Positions 55,198 to 63,921 of a stretch of DNA of 64,000 nt are shown here, piece by piece (position 1 is the stretch's first letter; each line of letters starts with the position of its first letter). Location: positions 1,302,001 to 1,366,000 of the forward strand of contig NZ_LWAE01000001.1 in the NCBI RefSeq assembly GCF_001623875.1, written 5' to 3'. The notes under the pieces are model-generated. The model made no database searches. It saw only the letters and a list, made by a program, of their open reading frames with translations, and was not told the DNA's origin. The position numbers were made by a program, and so were the translations under genes. Origin of the DNA: Clostridium magnum DSM 2767 (GTDB taxonomy: Bacteria > Bacillota > Clostridia > Clostridiales > Clostridiaceae).

Positions 55198-56469
55198 ATG
55201 AAACCTTTAGCAGATAAAATTAGACCTAATAAGCTTGAAGAAGTAGTTGGACAGCAGCATATATTAGGAGAAAATAAAATACTTAATAGAATTATAAAAA
55301 GTAAACAAATACCTAACATGATTTTTTATGGACCACCAGGTGTGGGAAAAACAACGGTAGCCAATATTATAGCAAGTACTACAAATAAACGGTTCTATAA
55401 GTTAAATGCTACCAATGCTAGTGTAAGTGATATAAAGAGCATTATAGATGATTTGGATAGTTTTTTAACTATAAATGGTGTACTTTTATATTTAGATGAA
55501 ATACAAAACTTTAATAAAAAACAGCAGCAGTCTTTGCTGGAGTATACAGAGAATGGCAAGATAACTCTAATTGCAAGTACTACTGAAAATCCATATTTTT
55601 ATGTATATAATGCCTTACTAAGCAGATCCTCTGTATTTGAATTTAAATATTTGAAAAAGGAAGATATAATTTTATCCTTACAAAGAGCTGTTGAAGTTGT
55701 TAGTGAGGAATTAAAAGATACAAGGATACTTTGTGATAAAAGCGCATTGGAATTTTTTGCTGAAAATAGTGGTGGTGATTTAAGAAAGTCTATAAATAAT
55801 TTGCAGTTATCTCTTTATACTACACCTAGAAATAAAGAAGGAAATATACTGATAGACTTGGATATAGCTAAAGAATGTTCGGGCAAAAAAGCATTAAATT
55901 ATGATAAACTAGGCGACCAACACTATGATGTGCTTAGTGCCTTTCAAAAATCTATAAGAGGAAGTGATCCGGATGCAGCTATTCACTACTTAGCGAGACT
56001 TGTTAAAGCAGGTGATTTGATATCTATATGTAGAAGGCTTATGGTTATAGCAGCAGAAGATATAGGTCTAGCTTATCCTAATGCAATAGCTATAGTTAAA
56101 GCTTGTGTTGATTCAGCCATGCAATTAGGTTTTCCGGAAGCTAGAATACCACTTGCGGAAGCAGTAATACTTTTAGCCACTGCCCCAAAATCCAATTCTG
56201 CTTGCGTTGCAATAGATGCAGCTTTAAGTGATTTGGATAACAAAGATGTAGGTGATATACCTAATGATTTGAAAGATGCACATTACGGTGGAGCATCAAA
56301 GTTAAGTAGAGGAGTGGGGTATAAGTATCCTCATAATTATAAAAATCATTATGTTAAACAACAATACTTACCAGACAATATAAGGAGTAGAGTTTACTAT
56401 GAGCCTTGTGAAAATAAGATGGAAAATGCAGTTAAGGCATATATGACACAAATTAGAGAAGATAGATGA
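55198..56469 (+). CDS. rarA: Replication-associated recombination protein A (MgsA/RarA)
   Basis: AAA+ clamp-loader-like ATPase acting at stalled replication forks. The 423-residue protein shows Walker A YGPPGVGKTTVA (about 44-55), Walker B LLYLDEIQNFNKKQQQ (about 99-114), sensor 1 STTENPYF, and the C-terminal tetramerisation region ending HYGGASKLSRGVGYKYPH. Length is right for the family. GAAGGAGG precedes the ATG. The next gene starts 13 bp after its stop, so the repeat protein cassette may share this transcript. Confidence 0.94.
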   Translation: MKPLADKIRPNKLEEVVGQQHILGENKILNRIIKSKQIPNMIFYGPPGVGKTTVANIIASTTNKRFYKLNATNASVSDIKSIIDDLDSFLTINGVLLYLDEIQNFNKKQQQSLLEYTENGKITLIASTTENPYFYVYNALLSRSSVFEFKYLKKEDIILSLQRAVEVVSEELKDTRILCDKSALEFFAENSGGDLRKSINNLQLSLYTTPRNKEGNILIDLDIAKECSGKKALNYDKLGDQHYDVLSAFQKSIRGSDPDAAIHYLARLVKAGDLISICRRLMVIAAEDIGLAYPNAIAIVKACVDSAMQLGFPEARIPLAEAVILLATAPKSNSACVAIDAALSDLDNKDVGDIPNDLKDAHYGGASKLSRGVGYKYPHNYKNHYVKQQYLPDNIRSRVYYEPCENKMENAVKAYMTQIREDR

Positions 56470-56482
56470 AGAGGTGAGATTG

Positions 56483-57274
56483 GTGAATGAGGAAGAAAAG
56501 AAAACTTTAAAGATGATTTCCATGAACCCTAATTACATTAAGACAATATCAAACCCTACAGAAGAAATGCAAATGGCAGCAATAGAGGCAAATGGAATGC
56601 TTTTAAATTATATAGAGAATCCTACTGAGAAGGTACAATGGGAAGCATTAAAGAGAAATAAATGGGCTATTGAATATATAGAAAATCCTTCTGAAGAAAT
56701 GAAGCTATTTGCTATAGAGCAAGCATGGAATACATTAAAATTTATTAAAAATCCCAGTGATGTATTGATAAAGAGCGCTATAAAACAGAAGGGATGGGCA
56801 ATTCAATTTTGTAAAAATCCGGCAGAAGATATGCAACTACAGGCGGTAATAAAGGATTGGGATTCGATAAAGTACATAGAGAATCCTTTGGAAAGGGTTC
56901 AATTGGCAGCAGTTAAGAATGAGTGGAGTGCTATAAAATACATTAAGAATCCATCCTTAGAGGCAGAAAAACAAGCTATATTTCAGAATGAAGAAGCAGT
57001 AATATATATTGATAATATTACAGAAGAAAGTTGGTGTGAATTTATTAGAGTTAATATTAAAGTGTTGAAGTATTTAGATGGAAAAGTTCAATTGGCTAAA
57101 ATAGAGAGGATTTTAAAAGAAAAATTAAGTGATAAAAATACAGATAAGGATTATATTATAGATTTCATCGAGGATGATATTCTAGATATTGATAAGGTAA
57201 AATTTATTCATAAATATGGCAGTATGGAGGCTAAAGCTACTTTAGTTGATTATAAGTTAACAACTCTAAGGTAG
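56483..57274 (+). CDS. 22-residue-repeat solenoid protein, unknown function
   Basis: Most of this 263-residue protein is eight exact 22-residue repeats (about 22-197) with consensus N-P-(S/T)-E-E-x-Q-x-x-A-(I/V)-x-x-N-x-x-(A)-I-x-Y-I-(E/K): for example NPTEKVQWEALKRNKWAIEY and NPLERVQLAAVKNEWSAIKY. Such short two-helix repeats build alpha-solenoids that bind proteins. No enzyme motif is present; it lacks a signal peptide. The tail (198-263) is non-repetitive. Start probably GTG 56483, six bases after GAGGTG; GTG 56474 overlaps that site. It is followed 36 bp later by a MoxR ATPase and a vWA protein, suggesting a client-recognition role. Confidence 0.8.
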   Translation: MNEEEKKTLKMISMNPNYIKTISNPTEEMQMAAIEANGMLLNYIENPTEKVQWEALKRNKWAIEYIENPSEEMKLFAIEQAWNTLKFIKNPSDVLIKSAIKQKGWAIQFCKNPAEDMQLQAVIKDWDSIKYIENPLERVQLAAVKNEWSAIKYIKNPSLEAEKQAIFQNEEAVIYIDNITEESWCEFIRVNIKVLKYLDGKVQLAKIERILKEKLSDKNTDKDYIIDFIEDDILDIDKVKFIHKYGSMEAKATLVDYKLTTLR

Positions 57275-57310
57275 ACATATAGAATATTTATATAAAGGAA
57301 GGTGTAGAAA

Positions 57311-58462
57311 ATGAACTTTATAGATTCAATGCTTACAGCAGATTTAGTTATTAATAGTGGTGCAGTTCCTTTACTTATTGGTGAGAGTGGAATAGGCAAA
57401 ACTGCATTGGTTAAAGCTTTAGCAAGTAGGAATGGATATTACTATATTAATATTGATGGAAATATGCTTAAAGAGGGTGAAATTGGTGGACTTCCAATAG
57501 TTGAGGATTATACCATAAATATTGAGTATAAGGATGTTAATAGAAAGAAAACCGTTTATGCAGTGCATACAAAACTACAGGAAATTGATGATATTTTAAT
57601 AAAGGATCCATCAATAGAAATATTATTATTTATTGATGAAATAAATAGATGTGAACACAGTGTTCAACAAGAACTTATGAATATTATTTTAAACAGGGAG
57701 ATAAATGGGTATAGGCTCCATAAAAATGTTAAAGTGGTAGCAGCAATGAATCCATCTAATAAATATGATTCCTTTGAAGAAAGTGATTATCAGGTGGTGG
57801 ACATGGATCCAGCACAAGAGGATCGATTTGTTTGGATTGAGATGGAATCAGATACAAAATCATGGCTAAGTTGGGGTTTTGAAAGAAACGTTATAAGTGG
57901 TGAGAGCAATATTCATGAACATATATTGGAGTTTATAGCAAGTTTTCCAGAATATTTGCATACTCCTCACTCCAAAGAAACTATAAAAGCCACTCCGAGA
58001 AGCTGGGAAAGAATATCAAATGCTTATAGGGTCTATTTAAATAGTATAAAAACAGTGCCATCAAGGATTTTTTACAATGTAGTAAAAGGTAATGTTGGAA
58101 CTAGTATAGCACAAGATTTTTACAATTATTTGGAAAATAATAAAAATCCACTTATAAAACCGGAGGAAATATTCTCCGAGAACAAAATAAATGAAGAATT
58201 AAAGGAAAAAATCAAATCTGAAAGTCATTCAAGACTTTATTTATCAGCTAAAAATGCATTGACATATTTAAATAGTATAAAATATACAGAGAGAGACATT
58301 AAGTTGTTTTCTGAGTTTCTTCAGTTTTATCCAGTGGATTTAAAGATGGGAATAATGCAGGAGATAAAGTGGAACTATGAAGATGGTCTATATAAAGATT
58401 TTTTATCTGAGGAATCTTTTTTAGAAGGTTATTTTTCTATGTATGAGCAAGTACATGCTTAG
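57311..58462 (+). CDS. MoxR-type AAA+ ATPase
   Basis: The 383-residue ATPase has Walker A LLIGESGIGKTALVKAL (about 22-38), Walker B ILLFIDEINRCEHSVQQEL (about 100-118), and sensor 1 VVAAMNPSNKYDSFE (about 135-149), the MoxR pattern. MoxR ATPases act as chaperones for vWA-domain partners, activating or remodelling complexes; the vWA gene follows 15 bp later. AAGGAAGG precedes the ATG. It is distinct from the RavA and CoxD types, being of the DUF2201-associated kind often found in clostridia. Confidence 0.9.
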   Translation: MNFIDSMLTADLVINSGAVPLLIGESGIGKTALVKALASRNGYYYINIDGNMLKEGEIGGLPIVEDYTINIEYKDVNRKKTVYAVHTKLQEIDDILIKDPSIEILLFIDEINRCEHSVQQELMNIILNREINGYRLHKNVKVVAAMNPSNKYDSFEESDYQVVDMDPAQEDRFVWIEMESDTKSWLSWGFERNVISGESNIHEHILEFIASFPEYLHTPHSKETIKATPRSWERISNAYRVYLNSIKTVPSRIFYNVVKGNVGTSIAQDFYNYLENNKNPLIKPEEIFSENKINEELKEKIKSESHSRLYLSAKNALTYLNSIKYTERDIKLFSEFLQFYPVDLKMGIMQEIKWNYEDGLYKDFLSEESFLEGYFSMYEQVHA

Positions 58463-58477
58463 AAAAGGAGATTAATT

Positions 58478-59857
58478 ATGAAAGGGAACAGTAAATTTGA
58501 AGACTTGAGGATAAAACTATATAGTGAGATGATGCAGTGGCAAGATGATAACGATATGACAGAAGAATTTAAAAGTAAGTTTTTTAAGTTGATTGAGTTT
58601 TGTACTTTTTCAATGATGGAAAGTGAAGACAATTTTTTCGCGCTCTTTACTATACAAATGAAAAGGGAGATAAAGTTGAATCTACCAACAGCGGTTGCTA
58701 ATACTGCTTCGCTAGCTCATTTTATAATATATTTCAATCCATATATATTTCTGGAATGTACATTAGAGGAAATGAAAGCTTTGGTAAAGCATGAAGTATA
58801 TCATATTATGTATAATCATCTTAGGAGGGCAGAAAATATAAGAGGAAAATATAGTGATCTAGCCATAAGTAGGGCTATGGATATTTCTATAAATCAATAT
58901 GTAAAGCATATGCCCCTTTGGTCTGATAATATTGAGAATATAAGTCTTACTTATAATATAGATTTGAAAAGAGACTTAACTATGGAGGAATATGCAAAAG
59001 TTATTCAAGAAGGTATAGATAAGCTAAAATCTTCAGAGAATTTATCAATGATTGAAGAGAAAATGAAAGAGGGTGATGGAGTTGTAAAAAGAACCCATGA
59101 GCCTGCTCATGCCCATGATATATGGTCAGAATCAGAAAACTCTTTAAATTTTGAGCAAATAAGCGATATTACTAAGAAGGCTATAAGTAATGCTATAAGA
59201 GGAAAAATACCAAATGAATTTAAAAATATTGTTAAAAATATGGATCGAAAATCTGAAATTTCGTGGCAAGAGTATTTAAAGAAAGTCATAGGAACTATTC
59301 CATATGGCTATAAAAAAACTATTACTAGGAAGAATAGAAGACAACCTAATAGACTAGATTTAAGAGGTAGATTATCAAAACGCATTGCTAAAATAATTGT
59401 AGCAATCGATATAAGTGGAAGTATAACAGATAAAGAAATAGATCAAATAATGACTGAGATTTTTAGTATTGTAAAAAATCATCATGAAGATATTACTATT
59501 CTAGAGTGTGATAATCAAGTTAGGAGAGTTTACAATGCAAAAAGCAAAAAAGATATTAAAGCTAAATTAGATAGAAAAGGAGGAACAGCCTTTTCACCAG
59601 TGTTCGAATATATTAATAGATATAAAATGCGAGATCATTTATTGATTTATTTTACAGATGGAATCGGAGAGGAAGAACTAAGATGCCTTCCAATAAACTA
59701 CAAGACCTTATGGGTAATTACAGGAAAAGGTGAAGGACTTTCTCTTAAAAAACCTTATGGAGTTATCAAAAAATTATCAGATGTAACAGTGGAAGTGGCA
59801 GATAGAAGCTATGCCAAGGATGCTATGAAGGAGATTTTGATGGAGTGGGCAAAATAA
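58478..59857 (+). CDS. DUF2201 metallopeptidase-like / vWA-like protein
   Basis: The 459-residue protein has two modules. The N-terminal one carries the zinc-peptidase motif HEVYH (about 107-111) with downstream His and an AMDISIN block (about 134-140). The C-terminal one (about 305-455) is a vWA-like domain with the MIDAS motif DISGS, a Thr in GGTAFSP, and YFTDGIGEEEL. This is the DUF2201_N/DUF2201 architecture and the expected partner of the MoxR ATPase upstream. Substrate and physiological role unknown. AAAAGGAG precedes the ATG. Third gene of the solenoid-MoxR-vWA cassette. Confidence 0.9.
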   Translation: MKGNSKFEDLRIKLYSEMMQWQDDNDMTEEFKSKFFKLIEFCTFSMMESEDNFFALFTIQMKREIKLNLPTAVANTASLAHFIIYFNPYIFLECTLEEMKALVKHEVYHIMYNHLRRAENIRGKYSDLAISRAMDISINQYVKHMPLWSDNIENISLTYNIDLKRDLTMEEYAKVIQEGIDKLKSSENLSMIEEKMKEGDGVVKRTHEPAHAHDIWSESENSLNFEQISDITKKAISNAIRGKIPNEFKNIVKNMDRKSEISWQEYLKKVIGTIPYGYKKTITRKNRRQPNRLDLRGRLSKRIAKIIVAIDISGSITDKEIDQIMTEIFSIVKNHHEDITILECDNQVRRVYNAKSKKDIKAKLDRKGGTAFSPVFEYINRYKMRDHLLIYFTDGIGEEELRCLPINYKTLWVITGKGEGLSLKKPYGVIKKLSDVTVEVADRSYAKDAMKEILMEWAK

Positions 59858-59890
59858 AACTATTTTTGCAATTTTTTGTTAGAGTTATTG

Positions 59891-59919
59891 TTGACAATTT
59901 TACTCGGGTTTGTTATTAT
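59891..59919 (+). promoter_or_regulatory. Promoter of the iscR-iscS-nifU operon
   Basis: TTGACA (59891-59896), 17-bp spacer, TATTAT (59914-59919). The spacer contains TACTCGGG, which resembles a half-site of IscR-type operators and would allow autoregulation. Confidence 0.75.
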
Positions 59920-59966
59920 GATATTGAAAGTATAGTAAAACACTCAACATTAAAGGATGTGGTTAA

Positions 59967-60422
59967 GTGAAGCTATCAACTAAAGGTAGATATGGTGTCA
60001 AAGCTATGGTTGACTTGGCTATTCATTATGGTGAAGAACCGGCATCAATAAAGAGTATATCTGAAAGACAACATATATCAGAATACTATTTAGAGCAATT
60101 ATTTTCTCCTCTTAGAAGGGCGAATATAATTAAAAGTATAAGAGGTGCTCAGGGAGGATATATACTTAGTAGAGAACCTAAGGATATAACTGTAGCTGAT
60201 ATAATGACAGTATTAGAAGGGCCAATAGAAATATCGGATTGTATAGAGCAGGATAAAGAGACGTCCTGTAATAATATAGATTGTTGTGCAACTAGACTTT
60301 TATGGTCTAGGATTAAAGAGAGTATTGATAGTGTTATGGGATCAACCACGTTACAAGATATGGTAGATGATTATAATGAAATGAAATATCAGAAATCGAA
60401 AGGGGATAATGTTAATGAATAA
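59967..60422 (+). CDS. iscR: Rrf2-family Fe-S regulator (IscR-like)
   Basis: The 151-residue protein has an N-terminal winged helix (MKLSTKGRYGVKAMVDLA, KSIRGAQGGYIL) and, at about residues 92-109, four Cys (C-x7-C-x5-CC) in the position of the IscR cluster ligands. It probably senses Fe-S demand and represses its own operon. GTG start. Its stop overlaps the iscS start by 8 bp, so translation is coupled. Confidence 0.92.
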   Translation: MKLSTKGRYGVKAMVDLAIHYGEEPASIKSISERQHISEYYLEQLFSPLRRANIIKSIRGAQGGYILSREPKDITVADIMTVLEGPIEISDCIEQDKETSCNNIDCCATRLLWSRIKESIDSVMGSTTLQDMVDDYNEMKYQKSKGDNVNE

Positions 60423-61617
60423 GAAAGTTTACATGGATTATTCGGCTACTACTTATACAAAACCAGAGGTGTTGGAGGAAATGCTTCCATACTTTACAGA
60501 GTATTTTGGTAATCCGTCTTCAATGTATTCAATGTCAGATGTTCCAAGAAAAGCAGTTACTAAAGCAAGAGAAAGAGTTGCTAAAGCTATAAATGCTGAA
60601 AGTAATGAAATATTCTTTACAGCAGGTGGTTCCGAAAGTGATAACTGGATACTAAAGGGTATTGCTTATGCAAATAAAAATAAAGGGAATCATATTATAA
60701 CTACTAAAATAGAGCATCATGCTATAACGCATACTTGTAAGTTTTTAGAGAAGAGTGGATTTGAAGTAACATATCTTCCAGTAGATGAATTTGGTTTTAT
60801 AAGTTTAGAAGAGTTGAAAAATGCTATAACTGATAAAACTATACTTGTATCAATAATGTTTGCCAATAATGAAATAGGTACTATTCAACCAATAGCTAAA
60901 ATAGGAAGGATATGTAAAGAAAGAAATGTATATTTCCATACAGATGCAGTTCAAGCTATAGGGCACGTTAATATAGATGTAAAAGAAATGAACATAGATG
61001 CACTATCAATGGCTGGACATAAGTTTTATGGACCTAAAGGTGTAGGTGCAATGTATTTAAGAAAAGGTGTAAAAATTGAAAATTTAATTCACGGTGGCGG
61101 ACAGGAAAAAGGTAAAAGAGCTTCAACTGAGAATGTACCAGGAATCATTGGTATTGGAAAGGCTATCGAATTAGCTGTAGAAGAATTAGAAACAGAGGCT
61201 AACAGATTAAAGTCTTTAAGAGATAGGCTTTTAAATGGACTTGTTGAACAAATTCCTTATGTTAAAGTGAATGGTCCTATAGGTGAAGGTAGAATGCCGG
61301 GAAATGTAAATGTAAGCTTCATAGGAGTAGAAGGAGAAACTCTACTATTAGATTTAAATGATGAAGGTATATTTGCTTCCACAGGAAGTGCCTGTGCTTC
61401 TGGTTCATTAGATCCATCTCATGTTCTTTTAGCAATAGGACTATCACACGGGGTAGCACATGGCTCATTAAGATTAAGTCTTGGATCAGGAACTACAGAA
61501 GAAGATGTGGATTATGCTTTAGAAGTAATTCCAAGAATAGTTAACAGAAGAAGAGAAATGTCACCATTCTGGGAAGACTTTATAAAAAGTGAAAATGCAA
61601 AAAAGGAAGGTAGATAG
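60415..61617 (+). CDS. iscS: Cysteine desulfurase (IscS/NifS)
   Basis: PLP enzyme of 400 residues that draws sulfur from cysteine for Fe-S assembly. The PLP lysine lies in [12 protein letters not shown] (about 198-209), the cofactor His in [11 protein letters not shown], and the persulfide-carrying Cys in [17 protein letters not shown] (about 321-337), typical of the NifS/IscS group I. Start ATG 60415 is nine bases after AGGGG; ATG 60409 would be too near. Confidence 0.95.
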   Translation: MNKKVYMDYSATTYTKPEVLEEMLPYFTEYFGNPSSMYSMSDVPRKAVTKARERVAKAINAESNEIFFTAGGSESDNWILKGIAYANKNKGNHIITTKIEHHAITHTCKFLEKSGFEVTYLPVDEFGFISLEELKNAITDKTILVSIMFANNEIGTIQPIAKIGRICKERNVYFHTDAVQAIGHVNIDVKEMNIDALSMAGHKFYGPKGVGAMYLRKGVKIENLIHGGGQEKGKRASTENVPGIIGIGKAIELAVEELETEANRLKSLRDRLLNGLVEQIPYVKVNGPIGEGRMPGNVNVSFIGVEGETLLLDLNDEGIFASTGSACASGSLDPSHVLLAIGLSHGVAHGSLRLSLGSGTTEEDVDYALEVIPRIVNRRREMSPFWEDFIKSENAKKEGR

Positions 61618-61619
61618 TT

Positions 61620-62051
61620 ATGTATAGTGAAAAAGTTATGGATCATTTCAGAAATCCTAGAAATGTTGGAGAAATAGAAGATGCTAATGGAATTGGTGAG
61701 GTTGGAAACGCAAAGTGCGGTGATATAATGAAAATCTACCTTAAAGTTGAAGATAACATCATTAAGGATGCAAAATTTAAGACTTTTGGATGTGGTTCAG
61801 CAATAGCTTCCTCAAGTATGGCTACAGAACTAATAATAGGAAAAACTGTAGAAGAAGCTTGGGAGTTAAGCAATAAAGCAGTAGCAGAAGCACTTGACGG
61901 ACTTCCACCTGTAAAGATGCATTGTTCAGTACTTGCTGAAGAAGCTATTCATAAGGCAATAAATGAATATAGAGTGTCAAAAGGATTAGAACCTTGGGAA
62001 ATGAAAACCCATTCAGACGATATCCACGAACATGTACACGGAGACGAATAG
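61620..62051 (+). CDS. nifU: Fe-S cluster scaffold NifU/IscU
   Basis: The 143-residue scaffold has the three cluster Cys in [12 protein letters not shown] (about 34), [11 protein letters not shown] (about 60) and [11 protein letters not shown] (about 101), with the conserved Asp next to the first. It has the N-terminal NifU domain only. Starts 3 bp after iscS. Has a His-rich tail ([13 protein letters not shown]). Followed by a strong terminator. Confidence 0.95.
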   Translation: MYSEKVMDHFRNPRNVGEIEDANGIGEVGNAKCGDIMKIYLKVEDNIIKDAKFKTFGCGSAIASSSMATELIIGKTVEEAWELSNKAVAEALDGLPPVKMHCSVLAEEAIHKAINEYRVSKGLEPWEMKTHSDDIHEHVHGDE

Positions 62052-62056
62052 TTGAA

Positions 62057-62089
62057 AAATATAACCTCACTAAGAGGTTATATTTTTTT
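62057..62089 (+). terminator. Intrinsic terminator of iscR-iscS-nifU
   Basis: AAATATAACCTC / GAGGTTATATTT stem with a run of Ts. Confidence 0.92.
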
Positions 62090-62162
62090 GTTAATTGGCA
62101 AAAATACTATATATCAGATTTTTATCAGTTATATGTTATAACATGAACATGGTGGTGATAAC

Positions 62163-62687
62163 GTGTATAGAAGTAAAGACTTTATTCTTATGGATGTAAT
62201 AGATGTGAATGGTAAAAGGTTGGGTTATATTAATGATCTACTTATAGACTTTAACAAAAGAAAAGTCATAGGCTTTAATATATCTACATCAAGCTTTTTT
62301 AAGAAAGATTTAAATGTAATGAATGAGAATATAGTAAGTTATAATTCTGCTATGGTTATCACAGAAGCAGTCAAAGGAATGTTTTTGCAATTTAAAAATA
62401 TAAAAGGTATGGATGCCAGAGATAAAAAAGGCACCATAGTAGGCATGGTAGAGGATATATTATTCGAAGAAGAGAACTTTTCTATAAAGGCACTAATAAT
62501 ATCTACAGGATTTATTACAAATTTTATATCAGGTAAAAAGATAGTACTAATTAATCAATTGGTACTTGGAGAAGAAAACCTTTTATATAATTGGCAAAAT
62601 GAACACTTAAATTTCTCAAGTATTCCACACAAATTATTTATGGAAGAGGATTTAGATGAAAGAAATAAAAAGAAAAAAACTATATAA
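62163..62687 (+). CDS. PRC-barrel domain protein
   Basis: The 174-residue protein holds two PRC-barrel halves (residues about 1-80: KDFILMDVIDVNGKRLGYINDLLID; about 85-165: DARDKKGTIVGMVEDILFEEEN). PRC barrels mediate protein or RNA interactions; a specific function is not known. GTG start after GGTGGTGA. Its 3' end overlaps the next gene by 32 bp. Confidence 0.85.
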   Translation: MYRSKDFILMDVIDVNGKRLGYINDLLIDFNKRKVIGFNISTSSFFKKDLNVMNENIVSYNSAMVITEAVKGMFLQFKNIKGMDARDKKGTIVGMVEDILFEEENFSIKALIISTGFITNFISGKKIVLINQLVLGEENLLYNWQNEHLNFSSIPHKLFMEEDLDERNKKKKTI

Positions 62688-63684
62688 ATACGTGATGTTT
62701 TTTGTAGTAATATTATTTGTGATTTTCTTATCTTTGAAAAGTTCTGTAGTTAGAGAAGTGCTATATTTATTGTTTATTTCATTTACAATAGCCTATACTC
62801 TAAAACCTATACAAAAAAGAATGGAGCAAAGTAGGTTAAGTAAAAGAACTGCAGCTCTAATATTAATATGTATATTAATATTAATAGTTTTGGCTGCCTT
62901 TGTTGTTTTGATACCTTCTATGCTTAAAGAAAGTTTAAATCTAAACAATACTTTGGAAAGTATTCAAAGATTTATAGATAAATTCTATTTAAAGTTAAAA
63001 CCCATAAGCAATAATAAGACAATGTATATAATAATGGACAACATTTATGAAAAAATAAACAATTATTTAATAGGCGTATTTGCAAATGTATTTGATGCTT
63101 TGTTAAATGTGGGACAGAATATAGTAACTATTGCAGTTATACCTATTATATCTTATTATTTTTTATCAGATGGAGATTATATTGGAAATAAACTTTTGAA
63201 TTTTTTACCCATAAAAAGTAGAAATATGATAAGAAAAATAAGTTGTGATATAGATAAAATATTAGGAAGATATATAGTAAGTCAGTTACTTCTATGTATG
63301 ATTATAGGTATTGCAACATTTGTAATATTAATAGCGCTTAAGGTTAACTTTCCAGTAATTTTATCATTGCTAAATGCTTTTTTTAATATAGTACCATATT
63401 TTGGGCCGATTTTTGGGGCGGTACCAGCAATATTTATTGCACTGATAGACTCGCCACAAAAGGCTCTATGGACAGCAGTATGGCTATATGTGCTTCAACA
63501 AATAGAAGGGAATATATTATCACCTAAGATAACAGGAGATAGTATAAGTATGCACCCACTTATTGTAATACTACTTCTTATAATAGGAGGAGAAGCGGCA
63601 GGTTTTTTAGGCATGATACTAGCAGTTCCTATAGGGGTTATAGTTAAAGTAGTATATGAAGATCTAAACTATTATCTTTTCTAA
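62656..63684 (+). CDS. AI-2E family transporter (PerM-like)
   Basis: The 342-residue membrane protein has about seven to eight helices with the C-terminal family core NIVPYFGPIFGAVPAIFIAL and QIEGNILSPKITGDSISMHPL (about 262-310). Despite the family name, transport of autoinducer 2 is shown for few members; others move Na+/H+ or are uncharacterised. Start ATG 62656 lies inside the previous gene after GGAAGAGGA. Precedes a T-box leader in the usual clostridial order before alaS. Confidence 0.9.
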   Translation: MKEIKRKKLYKYVMFFVVILFVIFLSLKSSVVREVLYLLFISFTIAYTLKPIQKRMEQSRLSKRTAALILICILILIVLAAFVVLIPSMLKESLNLNNTLESIQRFIDKFYLKLKPISNNKTMYIIMDNIYEKINNYLIGVFANVFDALLNVGQNIVTIAVIPIISYYFLSDGDYIGNKLLNFLPIKSRNMIRKISCDIDKILGRYIVSQLLLCMIIGIATFVILIALKVNFPVILSLLNAFFNIVPYFGPIFGAVPAIFIALIDSPQKALWTAVWLYVLQQIEGNILSPKITGDSISMHPLIVILLLIIGGEAAGFLGMILAVPIGVIVKVVYEDLNYYLF

Positions 63685-63694
63685 ATCTGTTGAT

Positions 63695-63826
63695 GAAGTG
63701 AAAACTTGAATCAGATGGAGTTTCAAACTCCAACTGATTCTTAGTTGAACAAATGCAGGGACGTAGCCGCTCGTGACGTACAATTTGAAGAAGATGGGAG
63801 TATTAGGGCGGGTAGTCACTGGATAT
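63695..63826 (+). repeat. Dispersed two-hairpin intergenic element, copy 9
   Basis: Full short-form copy. Hairpin A: GATGGAGTTTC/AAACTCCAACTGATT; hairpin B: GCCGCTC with GGGCGGGT. It sits between the AI-2E gene and the T-box promoter. Confidence 0.88.
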
Positions 63827-63885
63827 ATTTAGTAAATATTTTACTAATATATCAGTTATTATTTACCCTTAACATATGATATATA

Positions 63886-63914
63886 TTGACACAAACTATA
63901 TTTTTATTTATAAT
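63886..63914 (+). promoter_or_regulatory. Promoter of the T-box leader
   Basis: Perfect TTGACA (63886-63891), 17-bp spacer, TATAAT (63909-63914). Confidence 0.9.
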
Positions 63915-63921
63915 TTGTATC

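Noticed and set aside
6002-63826. The dispersed repeats as a CRISPR array or tRNA-like genes
   Set aside because: Copies are kilobases apart with no spacers, are imperfect, and cannot fold as a cloverleaf; no cas genes are present.
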